The notes beneath the pieces were generated by a model that saw nothing but the letters and a program-made list of their open reading frames with translations, made no database searches and was not told the DNA's origin. The position numbers and the translations under genes are program-made. This document shows positions 32,550-40,723 of a stretch of 41,054 bases of DNA, in pieces; within the stretch, counting starts at the first letter, position 1, and every line of letters starts with the position of its first letter. The stretch lies in the NCBI RefSeq assembly GCF_014650595.1, contig NZ_BMVG01000055.1, forward strand, positions 1 through 41,054. Reading direction: 5' to 3'. The stretch comes from Streptomyces alanosinicus. GTDB taxonomy: Bacteria > Actinomycetota > Actinomycetes > Streptomycetales > Streptomycetaceae.

Positions 32550-33926
32550 ATGAAGGCCCTGCGGAACCGAAGCCTCCCAGCACTGCTGCTGGCCGCCCTC
32601 GCCCTGGTCCTGGCCACCGCGTTCGCGCCCGGGGCGAGGGCGGACACCAGCGTCTCCGCCGTCGCCCAGGCCCTTCGCAAGAGTCCGGTCTACGTCGACC
32701 CGGCCGCCTCGGCGCAGCTGTCGAGGACGGACGCGGACGCGCTCGCGAAACGCATCAAGGACGCGGACAAACCCCTGTTCATCGCGGTGCTCCCGGCCGG
32801 CTACCCGACCGCGGCCCTGTTCGCCGGCCTGCGCGCGGCGACCGGCGTCACCGGCCTGTACGGCATCCGCCTCGGCGACCGCTTCGACGCCCGCGCCGAC
32901 TCCTCGGTCATGTCGGCGACGGCCCGGCAGAACCTGGTGGCCAGCGTCCAGGGCGAGCCGGCGAAGACCCAGCTCACCGACTTCACCGACCGGGCGCTGG
33001 CGAACATGGGCGGCCATGCCCCGAAGAGCTGGGGCGGCGCCGGCGGTTCCGGCGCCGGGACGCCCACCGCGGCCCTGATCGCACTCGGCGCGGTGGTGGT
33101 GGCCGGCGGCGCGGGCGCGTACGCGCTGGTCCGGCGCAACCGCCGGCGCCACGAGGAGGAGCAGCGGGCCGCCCTGGAGCGGCTGCGGGTGGTCGTGGAC
33201 GAGGACATCACCGCCTTCGGCGAGGAACTGGACCGGCTCGACTTCCAGCCGGGGGCGCCCGGCGCCGACGACGCGATGCGCGCCGACTACGAGCACGCCC
33301 TGGACGCCTACGAGACCGCCAAGCAGCGCATGGCCCAGGCGGGCCGCCCCGAGGACGTCCGCACGGTCACCGAGGCACTGGAGGACGGCCGTTTCTCGCT
33401 GGCCCGGCTCGCCGCCCGCCGCGAGGGCCGCGCGCTGCCCGAACGCCGGCCGCCCTGCTTCTTCGACCCGCGCCACGGCCCCTCGGTGCGCGACGCCGCC
33501 TGGACCCCGCCCGGCGGCGCCCCGCGCGAGGTCCCCGTCTGCGCGGCCGACGCCACCCGGCTGGCCGACGGCCGCGACCCGGTGATCCGCGAGGTCGACA
33601 CCGAGCAGGGCCGCCGCCCCTACTGGGACGCGGGTCCCGCCTACGGCCCCTGGGCGGGCGGCTACTTCGGCGGCGGCATCCTGCCCGGCCTGCTCGTCGG
33701 CACCCTGCTCGGGAACATGATGGCCACCCCGTCGTACGCGGCCGACTACGGCACCGGCTACGGCGACTTCGGCCACGACGGCGACGCCGGCGCCGGCTAC
33801 GAGGGCGGCGATGTGTCCGGCACGGACTTCGACTCCGGTGACTTCGGGGGCGGGTTCGGGGACGGCGGCGACTTCGGCGGGGGAGGCGGGGACGGCGGAG
33901 GCGGCGACTTCGGCGGGGGGTTCTGA
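32550..33926 (+). CDS. Membrane-anchored extracytoplasmic protein with Gly/Asp-rich C-terminus
   Basis: 458 residues, ATG 32550 with TAGTTT (32538-32543) 6 bases before it, so possibly leaderless. A signal peptide covers about residues 1-31 (ALLLAALALVLATAF then ARADT). An extracellular domain of about 130 residues (SPVYVDPAASAQLSRTDADA and FIAVLPAGYP) resembles the TPM-domain type of membrane proteins. A transmembrane helix is near 172-190 (AALIALGAVVVAGGAGAYAL), followed by a charged helical cytoplasmic segment, a second hydrophobic stretch near 375 and a tail of Gly, Asp and Phe repeats. The function is not known. The last 130 bases overlap the convergent marR gene. Confidence 0.82.
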   Translation: MKALRNRSLPALLLAALALVLATAFAPGARADTSVSAVAQALRKSPVYVDPAASAQLSRTDADALAKRIKDADKPLFIAVLPAGYPTAALFAGLRAATGVTGLYGIRLGDRFDARADSSVMSATARQNLVASVQGEPAKTQLTDFTDRALANMGGHAPKSWGGAGGSGAGTPTAALIALGAVVVAGGAGAYALVRRNRRRHEEEQRAALERLRVVVDEDITAFGEELDRLDFQPGAPGADDAMRADYEHALDAYETAKQRMAQAGRPEDVRTVTEALEDGRFSLARLAARREGRALPERRPPCFFDPRHGPSVRDAAWTPPGGAPREVPVCAADATRLADGRDPVIREVDTEQGRRPYWDAGPAYGPWAGGYFGGGILPGLLVGTLLGNMMATPSYAADYGTGYGDFGHDGDAGAGYEGGDVSGTDFDSGDFGGGFGDGGDFGGGGGDGGGGDFGGGF

Positions 33927-34411
33927 GCAGCGGGATCCTGAGTGGCGGGATTCTGGGCGCCGGGCCTCTGGGCGGCGGGGCCGCCCTCCGTCCGCAAGGT
34001 CCCCAGCCGCTCCAGCAGTGCGGCGGCCAGGGCCAGCACCCCGCGCTCCGTCTCGCCCAGTGACCTGAGTGCCCCGGCCAGCCAGGCGTCCCGCTCGGCC
34101 ATGTCCCGCTCCAGTGCCTGCCGCCCGGGTCCGGTGAGGGTCAGCACGGACTGCCGTCGGTCGTCCGTCCCCCGCTCCCGCGCGATCAGCCCCTCGGCCT
34201 CCAGCTCTGCGTAGACCCGGGTGAGCGACTGGGGCCGCTGCCGCTCCTCGCCCGCGATCTCCCCGGGTGTCGCCGGCCCGTTCCGGTGCAGATGGCCGAG
34301 TACGGCGAGCTGGTTGGGGCTGAGCCCCCCGTCCGCGCGCTCCTGCCGCAGACGCCGGCTGAGCCGGACGACGGCGCGACGGAGACGGGCGGCTTCGTCG
34401 AGGTGATCCAT
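33797..34411 (-). CDS. MarR-family regulator with Pro-rich C-terminal tail
   Basis: 204 residues from ATG 34411. The winged helix-turn-helix is standard: SPNQLAVLGHLHRNGPATPG then EIAGEERQRPQSLTRVYAEL, LEAEGLIARERGTDDRRQSVLTLT and the dimer helices. The MarR core ends near residue 140; the remaining 60 residues are Pro/Ser/Gln-rich and have no counterpart in the usual family. This tail is encoded antisense to the Gly/Asp tail of the convergent gene, with a 130-base overlap (33797-33926). It is divergent from the FUSC transporter, with palindromes in the gap, so it probably represses that gene and itself in response to an aromatic ligand. Confidence 0.87.
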   Translation of the reverse strand: MDHLDEAARLRRAVVRLSRRLRQERADGGLSPNQLAVLGHLHRNGPATPGEIAGEERQRPQSLTRVYAELEAEGLIARERGTDDRRQSVLTLTGPGRQALERDMAERDAWLAGALRSLGETERGVLALAAALLERLGTLRTEGGPAAQRPGAQNPATQDPAAQNPPPKSPPPPSPPPPPKSPPSPNPPPKSPESKSVPDTSPPS

Positions 34412-34443
34412 GGAGGAGATCGTACGCGTTTACTTACTACTTT

Positions 34444-34466
34444 GTCTGCAGACTAGCATTATAGTC
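34444..34466. promoter_or_regulatory. Overlapping divergent promoters and MarR operator
   Basis: GTCTGCAGAC (34444-34453) is a perfect palindrome, and GACTA-N6-TAGTC (34451-34466) is a second one. TATAGT (34460-34465) is a -10 for the FUSC gene, 6 bases before its GTG. The complement of 34458-34463 reads TATAAT, a consensus -10 for marR. One bound MarR dimer would cover both. Confidence 0.6.
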
Positions 34467-34471
34467 GCCGT

Positions 34472-35578
34472 GTGCGCTCAAGACTAATACGCAATGCGTA
34501 CGAATCACTGCTGGCGATGACGGCGGTCCTGCTGTGCTGGGGAGCCGCCCTGTGGCTGGAGGGCGCGGCCGGGCTGCACACCGATGTACCCGTCCTCGCG
34601 GTGGCCCTGACCCTCTCGCTGTCCTCGGCCCAGCGCACCGCGCCCACGCGGCGCCGGCTGGCGGCGCTCGTCCTGCTGCCCGTGACGGCCGCCGGCGCCC
34701 AGCTCCTGGGCCGCCTGATCATGCACCACTACGCCGTGGGCGCCGCCGTCTTCACGGCGGGCATCGCCCTGTGCGTCTGGCTCCGCCGCTACGGCCCCGC
34801 GGCGGCCACGGCGGGCACGCTGATGACCCTGCCGCTCGTGGCGCTGCTGGTCGTCCCCGGCCCGGCGCTGCCGCGGGCGGCCGAGAGCGGGCTGATGAGC
34901 TGGTACTGGTCGGCGCTGATCGGCGTCCTGGCGTGCCTGTGCGTCTGGCTCGTCCAGGCCCTCGGCGACCGGTACGGCCCCTGGCGTCCGGAGCCCGAGC
35001 GGCCCGCGCCCCGCAGGGCCTCCCTGCTCCGTCCGCGCCCCAGCACCCGCATGGCCGTACAGCTGGCAGCGGCCGTGGCGGCGGCGTTCCTGTGCGGCCG
35101 GCTCCTCTTCGCAGACCACTGGCCCTGGGCGGTCCTCACGGTGTACGTCGCGGCCGCCGGCAACCGCGGCCGAACGGACGTCCTGCGCAAGGGAGTCGAG
35201 CGCTGCGCCGGCGCGACGGCGGGCACCCTGCTGGCCACCGGTGTGGCGGCCGCGGGGATCACCGGTCCCGCCTCGGTGGCGGTGATGTTCGTGGTCCTCG
35301 CCGTCGCGCTGTGGCTGCGCCCGCTCGGCTACGCCTACTGGGCGGCCGGCATGACCACGGCCCTCTCCCTGCTCCTCGGCTACTTCGGCCAGGACGCGAC
35401 CGAGCTGCTGCCGACCCGGCTGGCCGCGACAGCCCTGGGCGCGGCCCTGTCCGTGGCCTCGGCGTGGTGGCTGCTGCCCGTCGGTGCCCGCGCCGGGGCG
35501 CGTACCGGGGCGCGTACCGTCCGCCGGCCCGAGCGGGCCCCGGAGCCGGCGGACCGCCAAGGCCTCAGGCGTTCTTGA
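34472..35578 (+). CDS. FUSC-family inner membrane transporter (aromatic acid exporter-like)
   Basis: 368 residues from GTG 34472, which follows the -10 box TATAGT by 6 bases, so the message is probably leaderless. There are two sets of about five hydrophobic helices. The first begins LLAMTAVLLCWGAALWLEGAAG. The second follows a polar loop and reads MAVQLAAAVAAAFLCGRLLF then HWPWAVLTVYVAAAGNRGRTDVLRKGVERCAGATAGTLLA, the FUSC signature of YccS and aromatic-acid (AaeB-like) exporters. The C-terminal tail is Arg/Ala-rich. The likely role is export of an aromatic or weak-acid compound under control of the divergent MarR protein. Its end overlaps the convergent yceI-type gene by 14 bases. Confidence 0.86.
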   Translation: MRSRLIRNAYESLLAMTAVLLCWGAALWLEGAAGLHTDVPVLAVALTLSLSSAQRTAPTRRRLAALVLLPVTAAGAQLLGRLIMHHYAVGAAVFTAGIALCVWLRRYGPAAATAGTLMTLPLVALLVVPGPALPRAAESGLMSWYWSALIGVLACLCVWLVQALGDRYGPWRPEPERPAPRRASLLRPRPSTRMAVQLAAAVAAAFLCGRLLFADHWPWAVLTVYVAAAGNRGRTDVLRKGVERCAGATAGTLLATGVAAAGITGPASVAVMFVVLAVALWLRPLGYAYWAAGMTTALSLLLGYFGQDATELLPTRLAATALGAALSVASAWWLLPVGARAGARTGARTVRRPERAPEPADRQGLRRS

Positions 35579-36161
35579 TCGCCGAGATGTCGAAGTTCAG
35601 CTTGATCTTGTCGGAGACCAGGACGCCACCGGTCTCCAGTGCCGCGTTCCAGGTCAGCCCCCACTCGGAACGCAGGATCTCGGCCTTGCCCTCGAAGCCG
35701 ACGCGCTCGTTGCCGAACGGGTCCGTCGCGGCGCCGTTGAACTCCAGGTCGATGGTGATCGGCTTGGTCACGCCGAGCAGCGAGAGGTCGCCGGTGATGC
35801 GGTACTCGTCGCCGCCCAGGGCCTCCGCCTTGGTGGAGCGGAAGGTCATGGCCGGGAACTCGTCGGTCTTGAAGAAGTCGGCGGACTTCAGGTGACCGTC
35901 CCGGTCGGCGTTGCCCGTGTCGATGCTCGCCATCGTGACGTCGAGCGCGGCCGTGGACCCGGCGGGGTCCGCTCCGTCCAGGTGCAGCGTGCCGCTGAAG
36001 TCGTGGAAGCCGCCCTTGACGTTGGTGACCATGGCGTGCCGGGCGGTGAAGCCGATCGTGGTGTGCGCCGGGTCGATCGTGTAGTCACCGCTCAGCGCGG
36101 TCAGGTCGGTGCCGGCGGCGGTGGTCTCGGGGGTGCTGCCCTTGCGGCCGAAGATGCCCAT
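35565..36161 (-). CDS. YceI-family lipid-binding protein
   Basis: 198 residues from ATG 36161 (MGIFGRKGSTPETTAA), with GGAG 8 bases upstream on the minus strand. The YceI lipocalin-like barrel is clear: DYTIDPAHTTIGFTARHAMVTNVKGGFHDFSGTLHLD, VTMASIDTGNADRDGHLKSADFFKTDEFPAMTFRST, YRITGDLSLLGVTKPITIDLEF and ILRSEWGLTWNAALETGGVLVSDKIKL. No signal peptide is seen, unlike the periplasmic proteobacterial form; the actinobacterial members are usually cytoplasmic or surface-bound. The fold binds polyisoprenoid chains or amphiphiles, but the role is unknown. A promoter with TTGAAA and TACCTT (17 apart, 36212-36240 on the minus strand) may drive it. Confidence 0.93.
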   Translation of the reverse strand: MGIFGRKGSTPETTAAGTDLTALSGDYTIDPAHTTIGFTARHAMVTNVKGGFHDFSGTLHLDGADPAGSTAALDVTMASIDTGNADRDGHLKSADFFKTDEFPAMTFRSTKAEALGGDEYRITGDLSLLGVTKPITIDLEFNGAATDPFGNERVGFEGKAEILRSEWGLTWNAALETGGVLVSDKIKLNFDISAIKNA

Positions 36162-36211
36162 GATGTGCTCCAGGAAGTTTCTGTTGAACGTTAAACGAAT
36201 CCGGTTCCTCG

Positions 36212-36240
36212 AAGGTAGACCCATTCGGTTCGGTTTTCAA
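36212..36240 (-). promoter_or_regulatory. Probable promoter of the yceI-type gene
   Basis: On the minus strand TTGAAA (36240-36235) and TACCTT (36217-36212) are 17 bases apart. A short direct repeat TTCGGTTCGG lies in the spacer. The gap to 36305 also holds the start region of the PL8 gene. Confidence 0.45.
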
Positions 36241-36305
36241 CAGCATCCGCAGGGTGCCGCTCTCGTTGCACAGAGTCACGACGTCGAGAGGGAGTGACGC
36301 GAGCG

Positions 36306-38630
36306 GTGACCGATCATCTGCGGCCGACCCGGCGCGCGCTGCTGCTGGCCGCCGCCCTCGTCCCGGCCCCGGCCTCCGGCGCGCGCGCCGACGCCGACCC
36401 GTACGACACCCTGCGCCGCCGCTGGCTCGGTATCGCCCTCGGCGCGGGCTACGACCCCGGCGCCGAGCAGTACGCCTCCCGGCTCGCCCGACTCGGCGCC
36501 CGGGCGCGCGACTTCGCGGCCGCCATGACCCCGGCCGCCGGCTCCCTCTGGCCCGGCCACCCCTTCGACCCGCCGTCCGGCATCACCGCCAGCTACGACC
36601 GGCTGTGGACCATGGCCCAGGCCTACGTCCAGCCCGCCACCGGCGCCACCGCGGACCCCGGCCTGCTGGCCGCCGTACTGCGCGGCCTCGACCATCTCTC
36701 CGCCACCGTCTACCACCCCTCGGCCGGCCCGTACGGCAACTGGTGGGAGTGGCGGATCGGCGCTCCCCGGCTGCTCATGGACATCACCGCCGCCCTCTAC
36801 GAGCGGCTCGGCACCGACCGCGTCGCCGCCGCCTGCGCGGCCGTGGACCACTTCGTCCCGGACAGCCTGCTCACCGACTACTCCGGCGTCTCCACCGGCG
36901 CCAACCGCGTCGACCTGTGCCGCTCCGTCGCCCTGCGCGGCATCCTCGGCCGGGACGCCGGCCGTGTCTCCCTCGCCCGCAACGCGCTCTCGCCGGTCTT
37001 CCCGTACGCCACCCGGGGCGACGGGCTCCACGCCGACGGCTCCTTCGTCCAGCACACGTACGTCGCCTACACGGGGACGTACGGGCAGGTCCTGCTCGAC
37101 GGCCTCGGGCGGCTGTTCGCCCTGCTCGCCGGATCGCCGTGGGAGATCACCGACCCCGCGCGGCAGCACATCCTCGACAGCGTCGAGCACGCCTTCGCGC
37201 CCCTGATCCACGACGGGTTGGTGATGGACTGCGTCAACGGCCGTGCCATCAGCCGGGGTTGCCTGCGCGGTGACGACCCGCACCTCCTGCGCGGCGACCA
37301 CTACCGCGGGCAGGCCCTCGTCGCCGCCGTCGCGCTCCTCGCGGCCGGCGCGGGGGAGGGGACGCGGCGGCGGTGGTACGGCCTGGTCAAGGGATGGGCC
37401 CGACGGGACACCGTGACACCGCTGCTGACGGCGGAACAGTTCGGGGTGGCCGATCTCGCGCGGCTGCGCGCCGTCGCCGACTCCGCCGTCCCGCCGGCCC
37501 CCGAGCCCCTCGGCCACCGGCTCTTTCCGGCCATGGACCGCGCCGTCCACCGCGGACCCCGGTTCACCGCCGCCCTCGCCATGGCCAGCGACCGCATCGC
37601 CCACTACGAGTGCGGCAACGGCGAGAACCCGCGCGGCTGGCACACCGGGTCCGGGATGCTCTCGTGGTGGCCGGAGAGCCGCGCCGGTCGGGCCGATCAG
37701 TACACAGACTGGTTCTGGCCGACCGTCGACTGGTACCGGCTGCCCGGCACCACCGTCTCCACCGAGCGGCTCGCGGACCGCGCCGGCGGCGAGTGGGGCG
37801 CACCCAGGCCGGACGTGCGCTGGGTGGGCGGGGTCACGGACGGCCGGTACGCGGCCGTCGGACAGCATTTGAAGGGCCTCGGCTCCACCCTGCGGGCCCG
37901 CAAGTCCTGGTTCTTCCTCGACGATGCCGTGATCTGTCTCGGCGCCGGGATCAGCTGTGCCGACGGCGTCCCGGTCGAGACGGTCGTGGACAACCGCAAC
38001 CTGGGCGAGAGCGGCACCCAGCGCTTCGTACGCGGCCCGAACTGGGCGCATCTGGCGGAGCACGGTGGCTGGATCCTGATGGGCGCGGGCGCGCTGCACA
38101 CCCTGCGCGAGGACCGCACCGGTGCCTGGTCCGACATCAACGCGGGCGGGACGAGCGAGCGGCGCACCCGGCGCTGGCAGACCCTGTGGCTCGACCACGG
38201 CACCGACCCGGTGGACGCCCGCTACGGCTATGTCCTGCTGCCCGGCGCCTCCCCCGCCGAGACCGCCGCCCTGGCCGCACACCGCGGCTGGCTGTCCGTC
38301 CTCGCCAACGACAGCGGCCGTCAGGCCGTCGCCGTACCCCGGCTGGGGCTGACCGGGGCGAACTTCTGGCGGGCCGGTACGGTAGGGGACCTCGCCGTCT
38401 CCGCGGGCGCGAGCGTGCTCGTCGTGCGCAGGGGCCGTACGGCCACCGTCCGGGTGAGCGAACCACCCCGGACGGGTGAGCCGCTGGAGATCGTCTGGGA
38501 CCGTCCGGTGCGGGCGGTGCACCGGGCCGGCGAGGGGGTGGAGATCCTCTCGTCGGGCCGCTGTCTGAGGCTCCGTGTCACTCCGGGGATGGCATGCGCG
38601 GGCCACGAATGTGAGGTGGCTCTCAGGTGA
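36306..38630 (+). CDS. Secreted polysaccharide lyase family 8 (hyaluronate/chondroitin/xanthan lyase type)
   Basis: 774 residues from GTG 36306, preceded by GAGGGAG (36288-36294); a GTG at 36294 is an alternative. A Tat-like signal (RPTRRALLLAAALVPAPASG) opens the protein. The alpha/alpha-toroid domain has the substrate segment NWWEWRIGAPR, where the Asn is catalytic, and DGSFVQHTYVAYTGTYG, which carries the catalytic His and Tyr. The central beta-domain has ENPRGWHTGSGMLSWWP and WPTVDWYRLPGTTV. The length is that of the PL8 family. It cleaves uronic acid-containing polymers by beta-elimination. The exact substrate (hyaluronan, chondroitin or a plant/bacterial polymer) is open. There are no adjacent transport or unsaturated-uronyl hydrolase genes. 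Confidence 0.92.
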   Translation: MTDHLRPTRRALLLAAALVPAPASGARADADPYDTLRRRWLGIALGAGYDPGAEQYASRLARLGARARDFAAAMTPAAGSLWPGHPFDPPSGITASYDRLWTMAQAYVQPATGATADPGLLAAVLRGLDHLSATVYHPSAGPYGNWWEWRIGAPRLLMDITAALYERLGTDRVAAACAAVDHFVPDSLLTDYSGVSTGANRVDLCRSVALRGILGRDAGRVSLARNALSPVFPYATRGDGLHADGSFVQHTYVAYTGTYGQVLLDGLGRLFALLAGSPWEITDPARQHILDSVEHAFAPLIHDGLVMDCVNGRAISRGCLRGDDPHLLRGDHYRGQALVAAVALLAAGAGEGTRRRWYGLVKGWARRDTVTPLLTAEQFGVADLARLRAVADSAVPPAPEPLGHRLFPAMDRAVHRGPRFTAALAMASDRIAHYECGNGENPRGWHTGSGMLSWWPESRAGRADQYTDWFWPTVDWYRLPGTTVSTERLADRAGGEWGAPRPDVRWVGGVTDGRYAAVGQHLKGLGSTLRARKSWFFLDDAVICLGAGISCADGVPVETVVDNRNLGESGTQRFVRGPNWAHLAEHGGWILMGAGALHTLREDRTGAWSDINAGGTSERRTRRWQTLWLDHGTDPVDARYGYVLLPGASPAETAALAAHRGWLSVLANDSGRQAVAVPRLGLTGANFWRAGTVGDLAVSAGASVLVVRRGRTATVRVSEPPRTGEPLEIVWDRPVRAVHRAGEGVEILSSGRCLRLRVTPGMACAGHECEVALR

Positions 38631-38635
38631 CACCT

Positions 38636-38652
38636 TTGTGGCCCCTCCACAA
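38636..38652 (+). terminator. Weak hairpin after the PL8 gene
   Basis: TTGTGG (38636-38641) and CCACAA (38647-38652) form a 6-bp stem around CCCCT, 5 bases after the stop codon. It lacks a T-tract. Confidence 0.4.
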
Positions 38653-38706
38653 CGCCGACGCCCTGTGAGCAGTCGGAAAGGCTGCACACGGCCAGGGTTC
38701 TGTTCA

Positions 38707-38716
38707 CTGGTACCAG
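38707..38716. promoter_or_regulatory. Palindrome upstream of accB
   Basis: CTGGTACCAG is a perfect 10-bp palindrome within the 154-base gap before accB, 69 bases from the start codon. It is a candidate operator for a regulator of acyl-CoA carboxylase expression. Confidence 0.35.
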
Positions 38717-38784
38717 GAAAACGGGCCGGAGACTGTACGGAGTCGACGGCTCGCTTTCCTTGGTGTCCTTCGTAAGGTCGCTAC

Positions 38785-40380
38785 ATGACCGTTTTGGAAG
38801 AAACGACGGGTGAGCCGACCGGCGAGCCGACGGACGCGCGCGGACGGGTCGCCGAGCTGCACGACATTCGTGCCCGGGCCGTGGCAGGCCCGAGTGAGAA
38901 GGCGACCGAGGCGCAGCACGCCAAGGGCAAGCTGACGGCGCGGGAGCGGATCGAGCTGCTCCTGGACCCGGGGTCCTTCCAGGAGGTCGAGCAGCTGCGC
39001 CGGCACCGCGCCGTCGGCTTCGGCCTGGAGGCGAAGAAGCCGTACACCGACGGTGTCATCACCGGCTGGGGCACGGTCGAGGGCCGTACGGTCTTCGTGT
39101 ACGCGCATGACTTCCGGATCTTCGGCGGCGCGCTGGGCGAGGCCCACGCCACCAAGATCCACAAGATCATGGACATGGCGATCGCGGCGGGTGCGCCGCT
39201 GGTGTCGCTGAACGACGGCGCGGGCGCCCGGATCCAGGAAGGCGTCAGCGCGCTCGCCGGATACGGCGGCATCTTCCAGCGCAACACCAAGGCGTCCGGT
39301 GTCATCCCGCAGATCAGTGTGATGCTGGGCCCGTGCGCCGGCGGCGCGGCGTACTCGCCGGCCCTCACCGACTTCGTGTTCATGGTCCGTGAGACCTCGC
39401 AGATGTTCATCACCGGCCCGGACGTGGTCAAGGCGGTCACCGGCGAGGAGATCTCCCAGAACGGCCTCGGTGGTGCCGACGTGCACGCCGAGACGTCCGG
39501 TGTGTGTCACTTCGCTTACGACGACGAGGAGACCTGCATCGCCGAGGTGCGCTACCTCCTCTCCCTGCTCCCGCAGAACAACCGCGAGAACCCGCCGCGG
39601 GTGGAGTGCTCCGACCCGGTCGACCGGCGCTCCGACGACCTGCTCGACCTCGTCCCGGCGGACGGCAACCGGCCCTACGACATGGCCAAGGTCATCGAGG
39701 AGATCGTCGACGACGGCGAGTACCTGGAGGTCCACGAGCGCTGGGCGCGGAACATCATCTGCGCGCTGGGCCGCCTCGACGGCCAGGTGGTCGGCATCAT
39801 CGCCAACCAGCCCCAGGTGCTGGCCGGTGTGCTGGACATCGAGGCATCGGAAAAAGCTGCGCGCTTTGTCCAGATGTGTGACGCTTTCAATGTTCCGATC
39901 GTCACCTTCCTGGACGTACCGGGGTTCCTTCCCGGGGTCGACCAGGAGCACGGCGGGATCATTCGCCACGGCGCGAAGCTGCTGTACGCGTACTGCAACG
40001 CGACCGTGCCGAGGATCTCGCTGATCCTGCGCAAGGCGTACGGAGGTGCGTACATCGTCATGGACTCCCAGTCGATCGGCGCCGACCTCACCTACGCCTG
40101 GCCGACGAACGAGATCGCGGTGATGGGTGCCGAGGGTGCGGCCAACGTCATCTTCCGTCGGCAGATCGCCGGGGCGGAGGATCCCGAGGCCATGCGGCAG
40201 AAGATGGTCAAGGAGTACAAGTCCGAGCTGATGCACCCGTACTACGCGGCCGAGCGCGGGCTCGTGGACGACGTCATCGACCCGGCCGAGACCCGCGAGG
40301 TGCTGGCGAAGTCCCTGGCGATGCTCCAGTCCAAGCACGCCGACCTGCCCTCCCGCAAGCACGGCAACCCCCCGCAGTAA
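38785..40380 (+). CDS. accB: Acyl-CoA carboxylase carboxyltransferase (beta) subunit, AccB type
   Basis: 531 residues, ATG 38785 with a weak TAAGGT upstream. It is the carboxyltransferase of biotin-dependent acyl-CoA carboxylases: KLTARERIELLLDPGSFQEVE, APLVSLNDGAGARIQEGVSALAGYG with the oxyanion-hole glycines, LGPCAGGAAYSPALTDFVFM, and the second half LDVPGFLPGVDQEHGGIIRHGAKLLYAY, LRKAYGGAYIVMDSQSIGADL. The residue after GGAY is Ile424. Ile at this site marks the S. coelicolor AccB enzyme, which takes acetyl- and propionyl-CoA, while Asp marks PccB, which prefers propionyl-CoA. It supplies malonyl- and methylmalonyl-CoA for fatty acids and polyketides. The epsilon subunit gene follows 57 bases downstream. 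Confidence 0.95.
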   Translation: MTVLEETTGEPTGEPTDARGRVAELHDIRARAVAGPSEKATEAQHAKGKLTARERIELLLDPGSFQEVEQLRRHRAVGFGLEAKKPYTDGVITGWGTVEGRTVFVYAHDFRIFGGALGEAHATKIHKIMDMAIAAGAPLVSLNDGAGARIQEGVSALAGYGGIFQRNTKASGVIPQISVMLGPCAGGAAYSPALTDFVFMVRETSQMFITGPDVVKAVTGEEISQNGLGGADVHAETSGVCHFAYDDEETCIAEVRYLLSLLPQNNRENPPRVECSDPVDRRSDDLLDLVPADGNRPYDMAKVIEEIVDDGEYLEVHERWARNIICALGRLDGQVVGIIANQPQVLAGVLDIEASEKAARFVQMCDAFNVPIVTFLDVPGFLPGVDQEHGGIIRHGAKLLYAYCNATVPRISLILRKAYGGAYIVMDSQSIGADLTYAWPTNEIAVMGAEGAANVIFRRQIAGAEDPEAMRQKMVKEYKSELMHPYYAAERGLVDDVIDPAETREVLAKSLAMLQSKHADLPSRKHGNPPQ

Positions 40381-40437
40381 CCGAGCGGACCCGCCGCGGC
40401 AACCCCGCGGACCTCTCTCTCACGGAGACTGACACCC

Positions 40438-40632
40438 ATGAGCACTCCTGACATCCGCGTCGAGAAGGGCCACGCCGAGCCCGAGGAGGTCGCCGCCATC
40501 ACGGCCGTCCTCCTGGCCCGCGCGGCCGCCCGCACCGAGCCCTCGACCCAGACCCACCGCGGCCGCGCCAAGGCCGGCTGGCGCCGCCTGGAGCGCGAAG
40601 GCGGCTTCCGCGCCCCGCACAGCTGGCACTGA
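40438..40632 (+). CDS. accE: Acyl-CoA carboxylase epsilon subunit
   Basis: 64 residues from ATG 40438, with ACGGAGA (40421-40427) 10 bases upstream, placed directly after accB. The sequence IRVEKGHAEPEEVAAITAVLLARAAA is the conserved start of actinobacterial AccE/PccE epsilon subunits, which join the biotin-carrying alpha chain to the beta hexamer and raise activity. The C-terminus has a WRRLEREGGFRAPHSWH tail, as in other Streptomyces AccE. The last codons and the stop fall in a 21-bp direct repeat. Confidence 0.92.
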   Translation: MSTPDIRVEKGHAEPEEVAAITAVLLARAAARTEPSTQTHRGRAKAGWRRLEREGGFRAPHSWH

Positions 40633-40671
40633 GCCCGTACGACGACTGGCGGCACTGAGCCCGTACGACGA
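40625..40671 (+). repeat. 21-bp direct repeat covering the accE stop codon
   Basis: GGCACTGAGCCCGTACGACG plus A occurs at 40625-40645 and again at 40651-40671, perfectly repeated with a 26-base period. The first copy includes the last accE codons and TGA; the second lies just before the terminator. This is a partial duplication of the gene end. Confidence 0.95.
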
Positions 40672-40700
40672 AGGGCCCCTCTCGCAAGAGAGGGGCCCTT
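40671..40700. terminator. Bidirectional terminator between accE and the GTPase gene
   Basis: AAGGGCCCCTCTC (40671-40683) and GAGAGGGGCCCTT (40688-40700) form a perfect 13-bp stem with loop GCAA, followed by TTTC-like bases. It serves two convergent genes. Confidence 0.93.
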
Positions 40701-40723
40701 TCGTGTGTCCCGGGTCTGTCCGC

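Noticed and set aside
36276..38687. 803-residue minus-strand frame opposite the PL8 gene
   Set aside because: Antisense shadow; the plus-strand frame has catalytic PL8 motifs.
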